Assembly: GCA_029287275.1 (NCBI GenBank)
Contig: JARFRL010000079.1
Coordinates: 1 to 12,894 of the forward strand
Direction of reading: 5' to 3'
Length of the DNA stretch: 12,894 nucleotides
Source: Pontiella desulfatans
Lineage (GTDB): Bacteria; Verrucomicrobiota; Kiritimatiellia; Kiritimatiellales; Pontiellaceae
The notes beneath the pieces are model-generated. The model was not told the DNA's origin and ran no database searches. It saw only the letters and a list, made by a program, of their open reading frames with translations. Of this stretch, positions 1 to 7,045 are shown in pieces. The translations under genes and the position numbers were made by a program. The number at the start of each line of letters is the position of its first letter. The first letter of the stretch is position 1.

Positions 1-978
1 CTATTTTTCCGATCGCGGCGGTCGAAGACGCTGCTGACGCTGTGCGCGCTCTATCTGTTGATCTCGATCGTTTACTATTTCCTGCCCTGGTCCGTCCGCT
101 ATCACGTCTACGAGCAATCGCCCAAGCTCGACTCCGTTCTCCGGAAGGGGGGCTACGCGCTGGTGACGGGTTGGGACGAGCTCGCGCTGATCGGCCGCGA
201 CGCCAGCGCGCCGATCGAGGGCGACTACCGCGGCGACCACGCCTATGGCGGCTATCCCTCGCAGGGCGCGAAAATTTTCGGGCGGGCCAAAGCCCTCGAG
301 AACCGCGGCTACGTCGTGGGCTACGACGAGGGACGGAGAACCCCGCTCTGGGCCGCGTATCGCATCTTCGACGTGCCGAAGCTGACGTCCGGCAAGCGTC
401 CGTCGCGCTTCAAGGTCGACGAGCGAACCAAGACGCGCGTTCGCCACGACGACTACACCCACTCCGGTTTCGACCGCGGGCACATGGCCCCCAACTACGG
501 CGTCGCCACCCGCTACGGCCGCGAGGCGCAGCTCGAAACCTTCCTCATGAGCAACATCATTCCTCAAACGCCGCGCGTCAATCAGCACCTCTGGAAAGAC
601 CTCGAACAGCGCGTCGCGCGTCGCTACGGACGCTATTTTTCCGAGGTTTGGGTGATCACCGGGCCCGTCTTCGACGCGGAGTCCGGACGGCTCGAGTCCG
701 GCGTCGCCATTCCAACCGCGTATTACAAGATCCTCGTCGACGAGCACGACGGCGCGACGCGCGTCCTCGCGTTCCTCGTCGAGAGCGACTGCCCGCCCTA
801 CGCGCGGATCAAAACGCGGCTCGTCAGCGTCGATGAAATCGAAGCCGCGACCGACCTCGACTTCTTCCCCGAGCTGCCCGACGCGAAGCAAACCGCGCTG
901 GAATCGCGGGCCGCCACTCGGCTATGGCCGTGGATCCGGCCGGCTCTGCGCTATCGGTTCAAGGGGAAAACATACTGA
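1..978 (+). CDS. DNA/RNA non-specific endonuclease (NUC1 family), membrane-anchored, 5'-partial
   Basis: This is a His-Me-finger nuclease of the NucA/NUC1 (endonuclease G) family, which cuts DNA and RNA without sequence specificity using one divalent metal ion. The frame is open to the first base, so the true start lies upstream. A TTG at 58 could serve as a start but would cut into the anchor. In the visible frame, residues 4-9 are basic (RSRRSK) and residues 10-28 form one hydrophobic helix, which suggests an N-in anchor with the nuclease domain outside the cytoplasm. The signature DRGHMAP is at residues 158-164, with His161 as the general base. The metal-site stretch SNIIPQTPRVN...LWKDLE follows, and the domain closes with DLDFFPELPD, as is usual for the family. 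No immunity-protein gene is visible downstream, though one could lie upstream. Likely roles are nucleic-acid scavenging or cell-surface degradation; this is inference. Confidence 0.92.
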   Translation, partial: LFFRSRRSKTLLTLCALYLLISIVYYFLPWSVRYHVYEQSPKLDSVLRKGGYALVTGWDELALIGRDASAPIEGDYRGDHAYGGYPSQGAKIFGRAKALENRGYVVGYDEGRRTPLWAAYRIFDVPKLTSGKRPSRFKVDERTKTRVRHDDYTHSGFDRGHMAPNYGVATRYGREAQLETFLMSNIIPQTPRVNQHLWKDLEQRVARRYGRYFSEVWVITGPVFDAESGRLESGVAIPTAYYKILVDEHDGATRVLAFLVESDCPPYARIKTRLVSVDEIEAATDLDFFPELPDAKQTALESRAATRLWPWIRPALRYRFKGKTY

Positions 979-1069
979 GTCTAAACAAGCGGATTCGGCG
1001 GTTCGTTTTTGACGCGGCCGCGGTTTTGTTTAAGCTTTCCCGATCATTTAACAACCAAAGGACGAAATC

Positions 1070-1252
1070 ATGAAATTCAAAGTAGACGCCGATACCTGCA
1101 TCGCCTGCGGCGCGTGCGAGGAAACCTGCCCCGAAGTTTTCGAAGTGGACGATCATTCCACCGTAAAAGTCGACGACGTGTCCGAGGCGCTGCAAGCCTC
1201 CGCGCTCGAAGCCGAGGAAGGCTGCCCCGTGGACGCCATCTCGCACGTCTAA
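1070..1252 (+). CDS. Single-cluster [4Fe-4S] ferredoxin
   Basis: This is a 60-residue soluble electron carrier of the Thermotoga/Desulfovibrio single-cluster type. Cys10, Cys13 and Cys16 (CxxCxxC) plus Cys52 (in GCPVDAI) are positioned to bind one [4Fe-4S] cluster. Cys20 is also present (CEETCP). In related ferredoxins the residue at this position forms a disulfide with a Cys eight residues before the last ligand. Here that place is Ser44, so the disulfide cannot form. The protein is very acidic. An AAAGGA ribosome binding site (1057-1062) lies 7 bases before the ATG, and a strong terminator follows directly, so it is probably a single-gene transcript. Its redox partner cannot be told from the neighbours. 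Confidence 0.93.
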   Translation: MKFKVDADTCIACGACEETCPEVFEVDDHSTVKVDDVSEALQASALEAEEGCPVDAISHV

Positions 1253-1278
1253 CGTTCCATTCGTTTGAATCGACGTTG

Positions 1279-1310
1279 AAAGGCCGCCCCAAACAGGGCG
1301 GCCTTTTTTG
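1279..1310 (+). terminator. Rho-independent terminator of the ferredoxin gene
   Basis: A GC-rich stem, GGCCGCCC (1282-1289) pairing with GGGCGGCC (1296-1303), has a six-base loop and is followed by a run of T (1304-1309). The stem extends outwards by A-T pairs. It sits 26 bases after the ferredoxin stop and would insulate that gene from the FGE-like gene downstream. Confidence 0.93.
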
Positions 1311-1385
1311 GTTCAGGATGAACGCGGTTGTTGGTATTGTGTCTCAATAAGGCGATGGGTCCGGTTTGACCCGCTCCACTTTTTC

Positions 1386-1389
1386 GAGG
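1386..1389 (+). promoter_or_regulatory. Ribosome binding site that fixes the FGE-like start
   Basis: GAGG lies 8 bases before the ATG at 1398. The same frame is open further upstream to a TTG at 1308, but that start lies inside the terminator and would bury the signal peptide, so 1398 is the better start. Confidence 0.7.
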
Positions 1390-1397
1390 CTTATTAT

Positions 1398-2468
1398 ATG
1401 AAACAAACGATATGCGCGATTCTACTCACCGCGGCCGCGCCGATTCTGGCGCAAGAAACCAACAAGAGTTGCTGCGGCGCGCTTCCCTCGCGTTTCGGGA
1501 CGACGGTTTCGGCCCCCGAAGGGATGGTCTGGATTCCCGGCGGGGAATTCACGATGGGTTGGGACGGCGATTTCGGCCGACCCGACGAACTGCCTCTGCA
1601 CGAAGTCAGACTCGACGGCTTCTGGATCAAACGCACGCCCGTCACCAACGCCGAATTCAAGGAATTCGTGGAGGCCACCGGCTACGTCACCACCGCGGAA
1701 AAAACGCCCACGATTGAAGAACTGATGAAAGGGATGCCGCCGGGATCCCAGCCGCCGCCGGCGTCGGCCTTGGTGCCCGCCTCGATGGTGTTCACGCCGC
1801 CGCGCTATCCGGTGGATCTGAACAATCCGCTGATCTGGTGGGCGTGGAAGGCGGGCGCGAGCTGGAACCATCCGAAAGGGCCGGGCAGCGGCATCGACGA
1901 AATCATGGATCATCCCGTGGTGCATGTTTCGTGGTACGACGCCGAAGCCTACGCGCGCTGGAAAAAGATGAGCCTGCCGACCGAGGCGCAGTGGGAATTC
2001 GCCGCGCGGGGAGGGCATGAGCAACGCCTGTTTATCTGGGGCGATGAGCCCGTCGATAAAGGCCGTGTGAAAATCAACGTCTGGGAAGGCGTTTTCCCGA
2101 ACCGGAACTATAAAAAGGACGGCTACTACGCCACGTCGCCCGTAACCGCGTTCGCGCCCAACGACTATGGTCTGTACGACATGGCCGGCAACGTCTGGGA
2201 ATGGACCGCGGACTGGTATCACATCGACGCCTACCGCATGCGCGCCGGAAAAGGCGTCGCGGAAAATCCGCGCGGGCCGCTGATCAGCTACGATCCCGAC
2301 GAACCGCATCTGCCCAAAAAAGTCACGCGCGGCGGCTCTTTTCTCTGCAACGACGCCTACTGCTCCGGCTACCGGCCCGCCGCGCGCATGAAAACCAGCA
2401 TCGACACCAGCCTCAACCACACCGGCTTCCGCGTCGTCTTCAACCCCGTCACGACCGCGAGCGAGTAG
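1398..2468 (+). CDS. Secreted formylglycine-generating enzyme (sulfatase-modifying factor) homologue
   Basis: This 356-residue protein belongs to the FGE-sulfatase family. Active members oxidise a cysteine in type I sulfatases to formylglycine, using O2 and copper. Residues 1-18 form a Sec signal peptide (hydrophobic core, ILA-Q cleavage site), so the enzyme acts outside the cytoplasm. The family body starts at MVWIPGGEFTMG (43-54) and includes HPVVHVSW (from 172), LPTEAQWEFAARGG (from 193) and GNVWEWTADW (from 264). The C-terminal stretch GGSFLCNDAYCSGYRPAAR holds Cys317 and Cys322. Their spacing equals that of the copper-binding pair Cys336/Cys341 of human SUMF1, so it probably is a true FGE and not one of the many Cys-lacking homologues. 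A vicinal Cys pair (25-26) follows the signal peptide. No sulfatase gene lies in the window. The alternative is a family member with another modification or a non-catalytic role. Confidence 0.88.
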   Translation: MKQTICAILLTAAAPILAQETNKSCCGALPSRFGTTVSAPEGMVWIPGGEFTMGWDGDFGRPDELPLHEVRLDGFWIKRTPVTNAEFKEFVEATGYVTTAEKTPTIEELMKGMPPGSQPPPASALVPASMVFTPPRYPVDLNNPLIWWAWKAGASWNHPKGPGSGIDEIMDHPVVHVSWYDAEAYARWKKMSLPTEAQWEFAARGGHEQRLFIWGDEPVDKGRVKINVWEGVFPNRNYKKDGYYATSPVTAFAPNDYGLYDMAGNVWEWTADWYHIDAYRMRAGKGVAENPRGPLISYDPDEPHLPKKVTRGGSFLCNDAYCSGYRPAARMKTSIDTSLNHTGFRVVFNPVTTASE

Positions 2469-2472
2469 GATG

Positions 2473-2491
2473 TTGGAGCGACCTGCTCCAA
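2473..2491. terminator. Possible weak hairpin between convergent genes
   Basis: TTGGAGC (2473-2479) and GCTCCAA (2485-2491) form a perfect 7-bp stem with a 5-base loop, just after the FGE-like stop and before the dbpA stop. No T-run follows on either strand, so an intrinsic terminator is uncertain. Confidence 0.3.
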
Positions 2492-2541
2492 TTAGATTCC
2501 TGCCGGGTTCTGTTGCGTCTACGATGATCAATCGCTCCGGA

Positions 2542-3921
2542 TTAGAGCTTGTTGATTTTGTAGCGCCGTCCTTTGATCTTCGATTCGCTGAGCTTTTTCT
2601 CCGCCCGGTTCGCGGCGGATCGGACCACGGCCACATAGGCCGTGAAATCCATGACGTCGATTTTTCCAACCTCCGATCCCGCGATCCCGCCCTCCGAAGT
2701 CAGCGCGCCCAGAATGTCGCCCGCCCGTATTTTCGCTTTGCGTCCGCCGGAAATGGATAGGGTGACGTGCGAGGCGCGCGGAATGCTTTTCGCGGTTGGA
2801 CGAAGGCTCTCGAGCGATTCGACTTTAAGAGACGACTTCTGATACGCGTTGATTTGGGCGAGCTTCCCTTGCTCGCGCTCACCGCATAGACTCAGGGCGA
2901 CGCCGCGCTTTCCAGCCCGCCCGGTTCGCCCGATCCGATGCGTGTAGACTTCGGGGCTGGACGGAAGTTCATAGTTGATCACCACCGGCAAGTCCTTGAT
3001 GTCCAGTCCTCGCGCCGCCACGTCCGTCGCGATCAGCACCGAACAGCTCTGATGCTTGAACCGGATCAGAATATCCTCCCGAACGCGCTGCTCCAGATCG
3101 CCGTTGAGGGCCGCCGCGCTGATTCCCAGATCCCGCAGACGCGCGCGGACGTCGTAGGTGCTTTGTTTGAAATTGCAGAAAATCACCGCGGCGGTCGGCT
3201 GGGTTGCAAGCAACAGGGTTTTCAGCCCCTCGAGCTTGTCCTCCGGCGCGCAACGAAACAGGTGTTGTTCAATGTCGGCCGCGGCGTTCGGCTCCTCCAC
3301 CGTGATCCGCTGGGGATCGCGCTGCAAATGGCCGCTCAGCGCTTCAATGTTTTCGGGAAACGTCGCGGAAAAAAGGAGAGTCTGCCGCTTCCGAGGCAGC
3401 ACGCGCGTAATCTGCTTCAGCTCTTTAATGAACCCCATGTCCAGCATCCGGTCCGCCTCATCCAGCACCAGCATCGAGAGATCCCGCAACACCAGCGATC
3501 CGCGTTCAACCAAATCCGCGACCCGACCCGGCGTGCCCACCACGATCCGCGCCCCTTTTTTGAGCGCCTGCTTCTGCAGACTACTCGCCTGCCCGCCATA
3601 CAGCGTGGCGAGCGTGACGTTCTGCCGGTGCCGCGCGATCCGCCGCAGCTCGCTGGAGACCTGAATGCTCAGTTCGCGCGTCGGGCACAACACCAGCACT
3701 TGCGTGGACGACGAGCTCAGATCCAGCCGCGCCAGCAGCGCCAAGGCGAAAACGGCCGTTTTGCCGCTCCCGGTCCGCGCCTGGATAATCAGGTCCTCGC
3801 CCGCCAGCGCCCCCGGCAGCGCCGCCGCCTGAACCGGCGTCATGTTGTGATAGCCCAGGCTATCGAGATTGGAAAGCTGCTCGGCGGATAACGGGAGATT
3901 GGAAAAGGAACGTGGATTCAT
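2542..3921 (-). CDS. dbpA: ATP-dependent RNA helicase DbpA (DEAD-box)
   Basis: This 459-residue cytoplasmic DEAD-box helicase carries all core motifs: Q motif (GYHNMTPVQ, 23-31), Walker A (ARTGSGKT, Lys54), PTREL (80-84), TPGR (130-133), DEAD (154-157), SAT (in FSATFPE), ARGLDI and HRIGRTGRAG. The last ~75 residues contain IRAGDILGALTSEGGIAG and end in KGRRYKINKL. That is the RNA-recognition domain of DbpA, which binds hairpin 92 of 23S rRNA and directs the helicase to 50S subunit assembly. It separates DbpA from RhlE, SrmB and CsdA. TAGGA upstream of the ATG serves as ribosome binding site. The gene stands alone on the minus strand, converges with the FGE-like gene, and is separated from ribF by 195 bases. 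Confidence 0.93.
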   Translation of the reverse strand: MNPRSFSNLPLSAEQLSNLDSLGYHNMTPVQAAALPGALAGEDLIIQARTGSGKTAVFALALLARLDLSSSSTQVLVLCPTRELSIQVSSELRRIARHRQNVTLATLYGGQASSLQKQALKKGARIVVGTPGRVADLVERGSLVLRDLSMLVLDEADRMLDMGFIKELKQITRVLPRKRQTLLFSATFPENIEALSGHLQRDPQRITVEEPNAAADIEQHLFRCAPEDKLEGLKTLLLATQPTAAVIFCNFKQSTYDVRARLRDLGISAAALNGDLEQRVREDILIRFKHQSCSVLIATDVAARGLDIKDLPVVINYELPSSPEVYTHRIGRTGRAGKRGVALSLCGEREQGKLAQINAYQKSSLKVESLESLRPTAKSIPRASHVTLSISGGRKAKIRAGDILGALTSEGGIAGSEVGKIDVMDFTAYVAVVRSAANRAEKKLSESKIKGRRYKINKL

Positions 3922-4116
3922 GCGCCGATCCTACCCCGCGCGGTTCATGAATAAAACCGAAATGATCGGGAAGGCCAGGAAAGCGGCCGCCGATCAACGC
4001 GGGACGGCACGGATACTATATCGCCGCGCCGGCTAACGAAGGCCGAGGTCGTATATGATGCTTCCCGCTTCGTTCGACACACCTTCGCCTATGACTACCG
4101 CTCCCGCCGCGGGCCG

Positions 4117-5043
4117 TTAGGCGAGCACGGCGCGGATGGCCGCGATGTCGGCTTCGATCCGAGCTTTGAGCTGGTCGGCGTTCTCGAACACCTCGTCGCC
4201 GCGGATGTATTGGATGTAGCTGACTTCGACGTGGTGGCCGTAGAGATCGACGTTGGTTTCATCGATCAGATGAACCTCGAGGACCTGCGGTTGGTTTTCG
4301 TGGAAGGTGCCGCGGTGGCCGATGTAGGCGGCGGCGTTGTGGAGGCCGTTTCCAACGCGGAGTTTGGCGGCGTAGATGCCGCGGGGTGGTAGGAGATCGT
4401 TTTCGGGCGCGATGTTCGCGGTGGGATAGCCGAGCTTGCGGCCGATCTTCTCGCCATGCTCGACGATGCCGATGGTGCTGACGGGGCGGCCGAGCATGGC
4501 GGTCGCGGCGGGCATGTCGCCCAGTTTAAGGGCCTGGCGAACGCGGGTGCTGGAAACGCGTTCGTCTTTCCAGCAGACCGCCGGGTGCGCGGAGAACCAC
4601 ATATCGCGCTTGGCGCAGAGTTCCGTGAGCAATTCGGCGTTGCCGGCGCGGTTTCGGCCGAACGACCAGTCTTCGCCGACGGAAATTCCGGCGAGGTCGG
4701 GAATGCATGTTCTCAGGTTTTCGAAAAAGGCGACCGGTTCCTGCTTCATGAACTCGACGGTGAAGGGCTGCAAGACGCAGCCGTCGACGCCCATTTCCTG
4801 CAGATGCAGGGTTTGCTGGTCGGTGGTGAAGATGAGCGGCGGGGCGCGGTCGGGCATGAGCACTTTCGCGGGGTGGGGGTCGAACGTGAAGACCCACGCC
4901 TCGCCCCCGATGGCGCGGGCATGCTCGATCGCCTTGTTGATGACCGCCGCGTGGCCGATATGCAGGCCGTCGAAGCAGCCCGCCGCGAGAACGACGGGCG
5001 TTTCGCTTTCATGAAACTCTTCCAACGCGTGAATTATTTTCAT
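4117..5043 (-). CDS. ribF: Bifunctional riboflavin kinase / FAD synthetase RibF
   Basis: This 308-residue protein phosphorylates riboflavin to FMN and then adenylylates FMN to FAD. The N-terminal nucleotidyltransferase half shows GCFDGLHIGH (22-31), the family's nucleotide-binding motif, then FTFDPHP and VSSTRVR. The C-terminal riboflavin kinase half shows GRKLGYPTANI, PPRGIY and a Glu-containing HLIDE segment. Length is normal for a bifunctional enzyme. It is the last gene of rbfA-truB-ribF, 76 bases after truB, with no obvious Shine-Dalgarno before its ATG. The order matches the common bacterial cluster infB-rbfA-truB-ribF. Confidence 0.96.
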   Translation of the reverse strand: MKIIHALEEFHESETPVVLAAGCFDGLHIGHAAVINKAIEHARAIGGEAWVFTFDPHPAKVLMPDRAPPLIFTTDQQTLHLQEMGVDGCVLQPFTVEFMKQEPVAFFENLRTCIPDLAGISVGEDWSFGRNRAGNAELLTELCAKRDMWFSAHPAVCWKDERVSSTRVRQALKLGDMPAATAMLGRPVSTIGIVEHGEKIGRKLGYPTANIAPENDLLPPRGIYAAKLRVGNGLHNAAAYIGHRGTFHENQPQVLEVHLIDETNVDLYGHHVEVSYIQYIRGDEVFENADQLKARIEADIAAIRAVLA

Positions 5044-5119
5044 GATGTCGGTACGGTCGATTCGTGAAACGTGTTGTTTGTCGGGGCGCGAAACCGGCGG
5101 CGCGAATCAGTCGTCATTC

Positions 5120-5851
5120 CTATTCTTTAATCAGGTCGGCCAAATGAAGGATCTTTTCCGAGATCGTCTCTTTGTCGCAAGCCAGAATTTCTTCCATCGT
5201 ATAGGCTTTGTCAATCGACAGGGGGCCGGACTGGGTCCGGCGCAGCGCGTCGAGGCTGCCGCCCACGCCGAGCTCGTTGCCGATGTCGTGGGCGAGGGTG
5301 CGGACGTAGGTGCCTTTGGTGCTTTTGACGCGGAAGTGAACGAGCGGGTTCTCGAACGCGGTGACCTCGAACTCGAACACCTCGATTTTCCGCGGCTCGC
5401 GTTCGATCTCCAGGCCCTTGCGCGCCATTTTATAAAGCGGAACGCCGTCCTTCTTGATCGCGGAGACCATGGGCGGGATCTGCTCGATCGGACCCATGAA
5501 GTTTTTGGCGATCACCTCTTCGACCTTTTCGCGGGTGATGTGGGCGGCGTCCTTCTCTTCCAGAATCTCGCCGTCGGCGTCTTGCGAGTTGGTGGTGACG
5601 CCAAGATGAATGACGCCTTCGTAGACCTTGTCGCCATTCATGACGCGGTCGGAAAGCTTGGTTCCTTTTCCGATCAGCAGCACGAGCAGGCCCGTCGCGA
5701 GCGGATCGAGCGTGCCGCCGTGGCCGCACTTGCTCAGCTTGAAATGATTGCGGACCTTCGCGACCACGTCGTGCGAGGTCCAGTCGGTCGGTTTGTCGAC
5801 GAGCAGGAGGCCGTCGTAGGGGTCGGGCGCGCGGCGTCTACGATTTCTCAT
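5120..5851 (-). CDS. truB: tRNA pseudouridine(55) synthase TruB
   Basis: This 243-residue enzyme isomerises U55 in the T-loop of tRNAs to pseudouridine. The substrate-binding stretch VDKPTDWTSHDVV (18-30) and GHGGTLDPLATG are present, with Asp49 as the catalytic aspartate. KGTYVRTLAHDIG is the family's third motif. The protein is shorter than E. coli TruB (about 314 residues), and the C-terminal PUA-like domain seems reduced or absent, as in several other bacterial TruBs. An N-terminal basic tail (RNRRRR) precedes the domain. Its ATG overlaps the end of rbfA by 14 bases, so the two are probably translationally coupled. Confidence 0.96.
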   Translation of the reverse strand: MRNRRRRAPDPYDGLLLVDKPTDWTSHDVVAKVRNHFKLSKCGHGGTLDPLATGLLVLLIGKGTKLSDRVMNGDKVYEGVIHLGVTTNSQDADGEILEEKDAAHITREKVEEVIAKNFMGPIEQIPPMVSAIKKDGVPLYKMARKGLEIEREPRKIEVFEFEVTAFENPLVHFRVKSTKGTYVRTLAHDIGNELGVGGSLDALRRTQSGPLSIDKAYTMEEILACDKETISEKILHLADLIKE

Positions 5852-6233
5852 CGGTCTTTTCGTCGTCCTTGAATACCTCGGGATTCTCGCGCTCCATCTC
5901 GGCGAGCATGGAGAGAATGTGGTCGCCGCCCTCGAGCGACTCGTCGAGAATGAAGTGCAGCCGCGGCGTGTATTTGAGTTTCACGCGTTTGATCATCAGG
6001 CGGACGATCTCCTGCCGATGGCGGTTCAGGTATGAAATCATGCCGTCGCGGCGATCCTCGTGCCCGAAGATCGAGACGAAGACGTTCGCGTCGCGCAGGT
6101 CCGCCGCGCACTCGACGCGGGTGACCGTGATGGCCGCGGCGTCGAAGTCCGATCCCGCGAAATTGCGGTACAGGTCCTCGGCGATCTCGCGCTTTAGTAA
6201 TTCGTTAACTCTGACCAGACGTGGTGTTCCCAT
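5838..6233 (-). CDS. rbfA: 30S ribosome-binding factor RbfA
   Basis: This 131-residue KH-domain protein binds the 30S subunit and helps mature the 5' end of 16S rRNA. Recognisable parts are the first helix (RLVRVNELLKREIAEDL), the strand ITVTRVECAADLRDANVFVSIFG, and KYTPRLHFILDESLEGGDHI, which is the conserved C-terminal signature. The start chosen is the ATG at 6233, because GAGGA lies 7 bases before it and homologues begin close to this point. A longer frame to 6308 would add about 25 residues without family similarity. It heads the cluster with truB and ribF. The usual upstream infB is missing; a membrane-protein gene on the other strand takes its place. Confidence 0.93.
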   Translation of the reverse strand: MGTPRLVRVNELLKREIAEDLYRNFAGSDFDAAAITVTRVECAADLRDANVFVSIFGHEDRRDGMISYLNRHRQEIVRLMIKRVKLKYTPRLHFILDESLEGGDHILSMLAEMERENPEVFKDDEKTDEKS

Positions 6234-6240
6234 GAGATTT

Positions 6241-6245
6241 TCCTC
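6241..6245 (-). promoter_or_regulatory. Ribosome binding site of rbfA
   Basis: On the minus strand this reads GAGGA, 7 bases before the ATG at 6233. It supports the shorter rbfA start over a longer open frame. Confidence 0.7.
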
Positions 6246-6257
6246 GAAAAGCGGGTT

Positions 6258-6263
6258 ACTATA
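6258..6263 (-). promoter_or_regulatory. Possible -10 element for rbfA-truB-ribF
   Basis: The minus strand reads TATAGT, five of six matches to TATAAT, about 25 bases before the rbfA ATG. No convincing -35 hexamer is found at 16-18 bases, so this is weak. The AT-rich stretch 6285-6360 that follows is the shared divergent control region. Confidence 0.25.
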
Positions 6264-6397
6264 GGCCAGCCCCGCCGAAAATCCGCGAAAAAACACCACT
6301 TTCTTCACGCATAGACTTGAATAAACATCGCAATACCTATTTTGTCCTGTTTAGTGATTATTGACGCGGGGTGGGCGTCTCGGATGGAAACGAGTTT

Positions 6398-7045
6398 ATG
6401 AAAAAAGTCATACTGATTCTTTTGTTCGCGGCGTTGTCGGTCTATTCGGTCGGAATGATCGCGATCGACGTGTTCAAGGGCCGCGACGTCGCGCGCGGCT
6501 TTTTTTCCGACATTGTCGCGGGCCAAGATTATCCGTTGCCCGCCAAAGCGCTGTACGGGCTCAACACCTCGCTCTGCGTCACGCTGCTCGCGGGAACGGC
6601 GCTGTTGTACGCCGTCAGCGTCGCGGCGCCTTCCGGGAAGCGAACGCCGCGCGATCTATGTTTTCAAGTCGCGCAGGTGTTCTTCTTCGTCTATCTCGCC
6701 GCGGACGACCGGCTGCGGATCCACGAGCTGGTGGGCTATACGATCGGGATCGAGGACGCCTTTTTGCTCTTGGGGCTGGGCGTTCTCGAGGTGGCGATGC
6801 TGTTTTTCTTGGGGCGCGTTCACCACTGGCCTTGGCGGGTGAAGGGATGGCTCGTCGCGGCGGGCGGGCTCTTTTTCGTTATGGTCGTGATCGACGCGTT
6901 TTTCCCGAAAGAGATGAAGGGGCGCCTGGCGTTGGAAGACCTTGCCAAGCTGTGGGCGATCGTCTTCTTGTTTCTGCACGCGTGGAACTATTGTCTGGCC
7001 CGGATCGCGGGCGACGACTTGACGAAAGGCGTGGCGAATGCGTGA
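6398..7045 (+). CDS. Multi-pass membrane protein with DD-x4-HE motif, uncharacterised (first of pair)
   Basis: I do not recognise this gene as a named family. It encodes 215 residues with about six hydrophobic segments by eye (roughly 4-23, 53-75, 88-101, 118-138, 150-167 and 182-202). A charged stretch, DDRLRIHE (103-110), ends the third segment. Similar charged residues recur before the last segment (ALEDL, 178-182). The next gene has the same layout: a membrane helix, then D-[DE]-x4-H-E, then LE[DE]xx[KE] just before the last helix. The two look like diverged paralogues. The ATG at 6398 is preferred over an in-frame GTG at 6371, because the hydrophobic helix begins directly after it; the ribosome binding site is weak. 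The gene overlaps the next by 8 bases, so they are probably translated together. The acidic and His residues could bind a metal or be catalytic, but nothing here shows it. Confidence 0.82.
   Translation: MKKVILILLFAALSVYSVGMIAIDVFKGRDVARGFFSDIVAGQDYPLPAKALYGLNTSLCVTLLAGTALLYAVSVAAPSGKRTPRDLCFQVAQVFFFVYLAADDRLRIHELVGYTIGIEDAFLLLGLGVLEVAMLFFLGRVHHWPWRVKGWLVAAGGLFFVMVVIDAFFPKEMKGRLALEDLAKLWAIVFLFLHAWNYCLARIAGDDLTKGVANA

Noticed and set aside
1422..2669. Open frame on the minus strand opposite the FGE-like gene
   Set aside because: The FGE-like frame has clear family motifs throughout, while the antisense product has none.
4055..4120. Tiny plus-strand ORF (21 codons) before the ribF stop
   Set aside because: No ribosome binding site, no recognisable product, and too short to support as a gene. 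It is kept only as part of the gap finding.
5044..5119. Possible FMN riboswitch or leader before ribF
   Set aside because: The 76 bases are too short for an FMN riboswitch and show none of its conserved core. The gene lies inside a cluster.
6317..6343. TTGAAT ... TATTTT as a promoter for the membrane pair
   Set aside because: The spacing is only 15 bases and the -10 match is poor. AT-richness alone could produce it.
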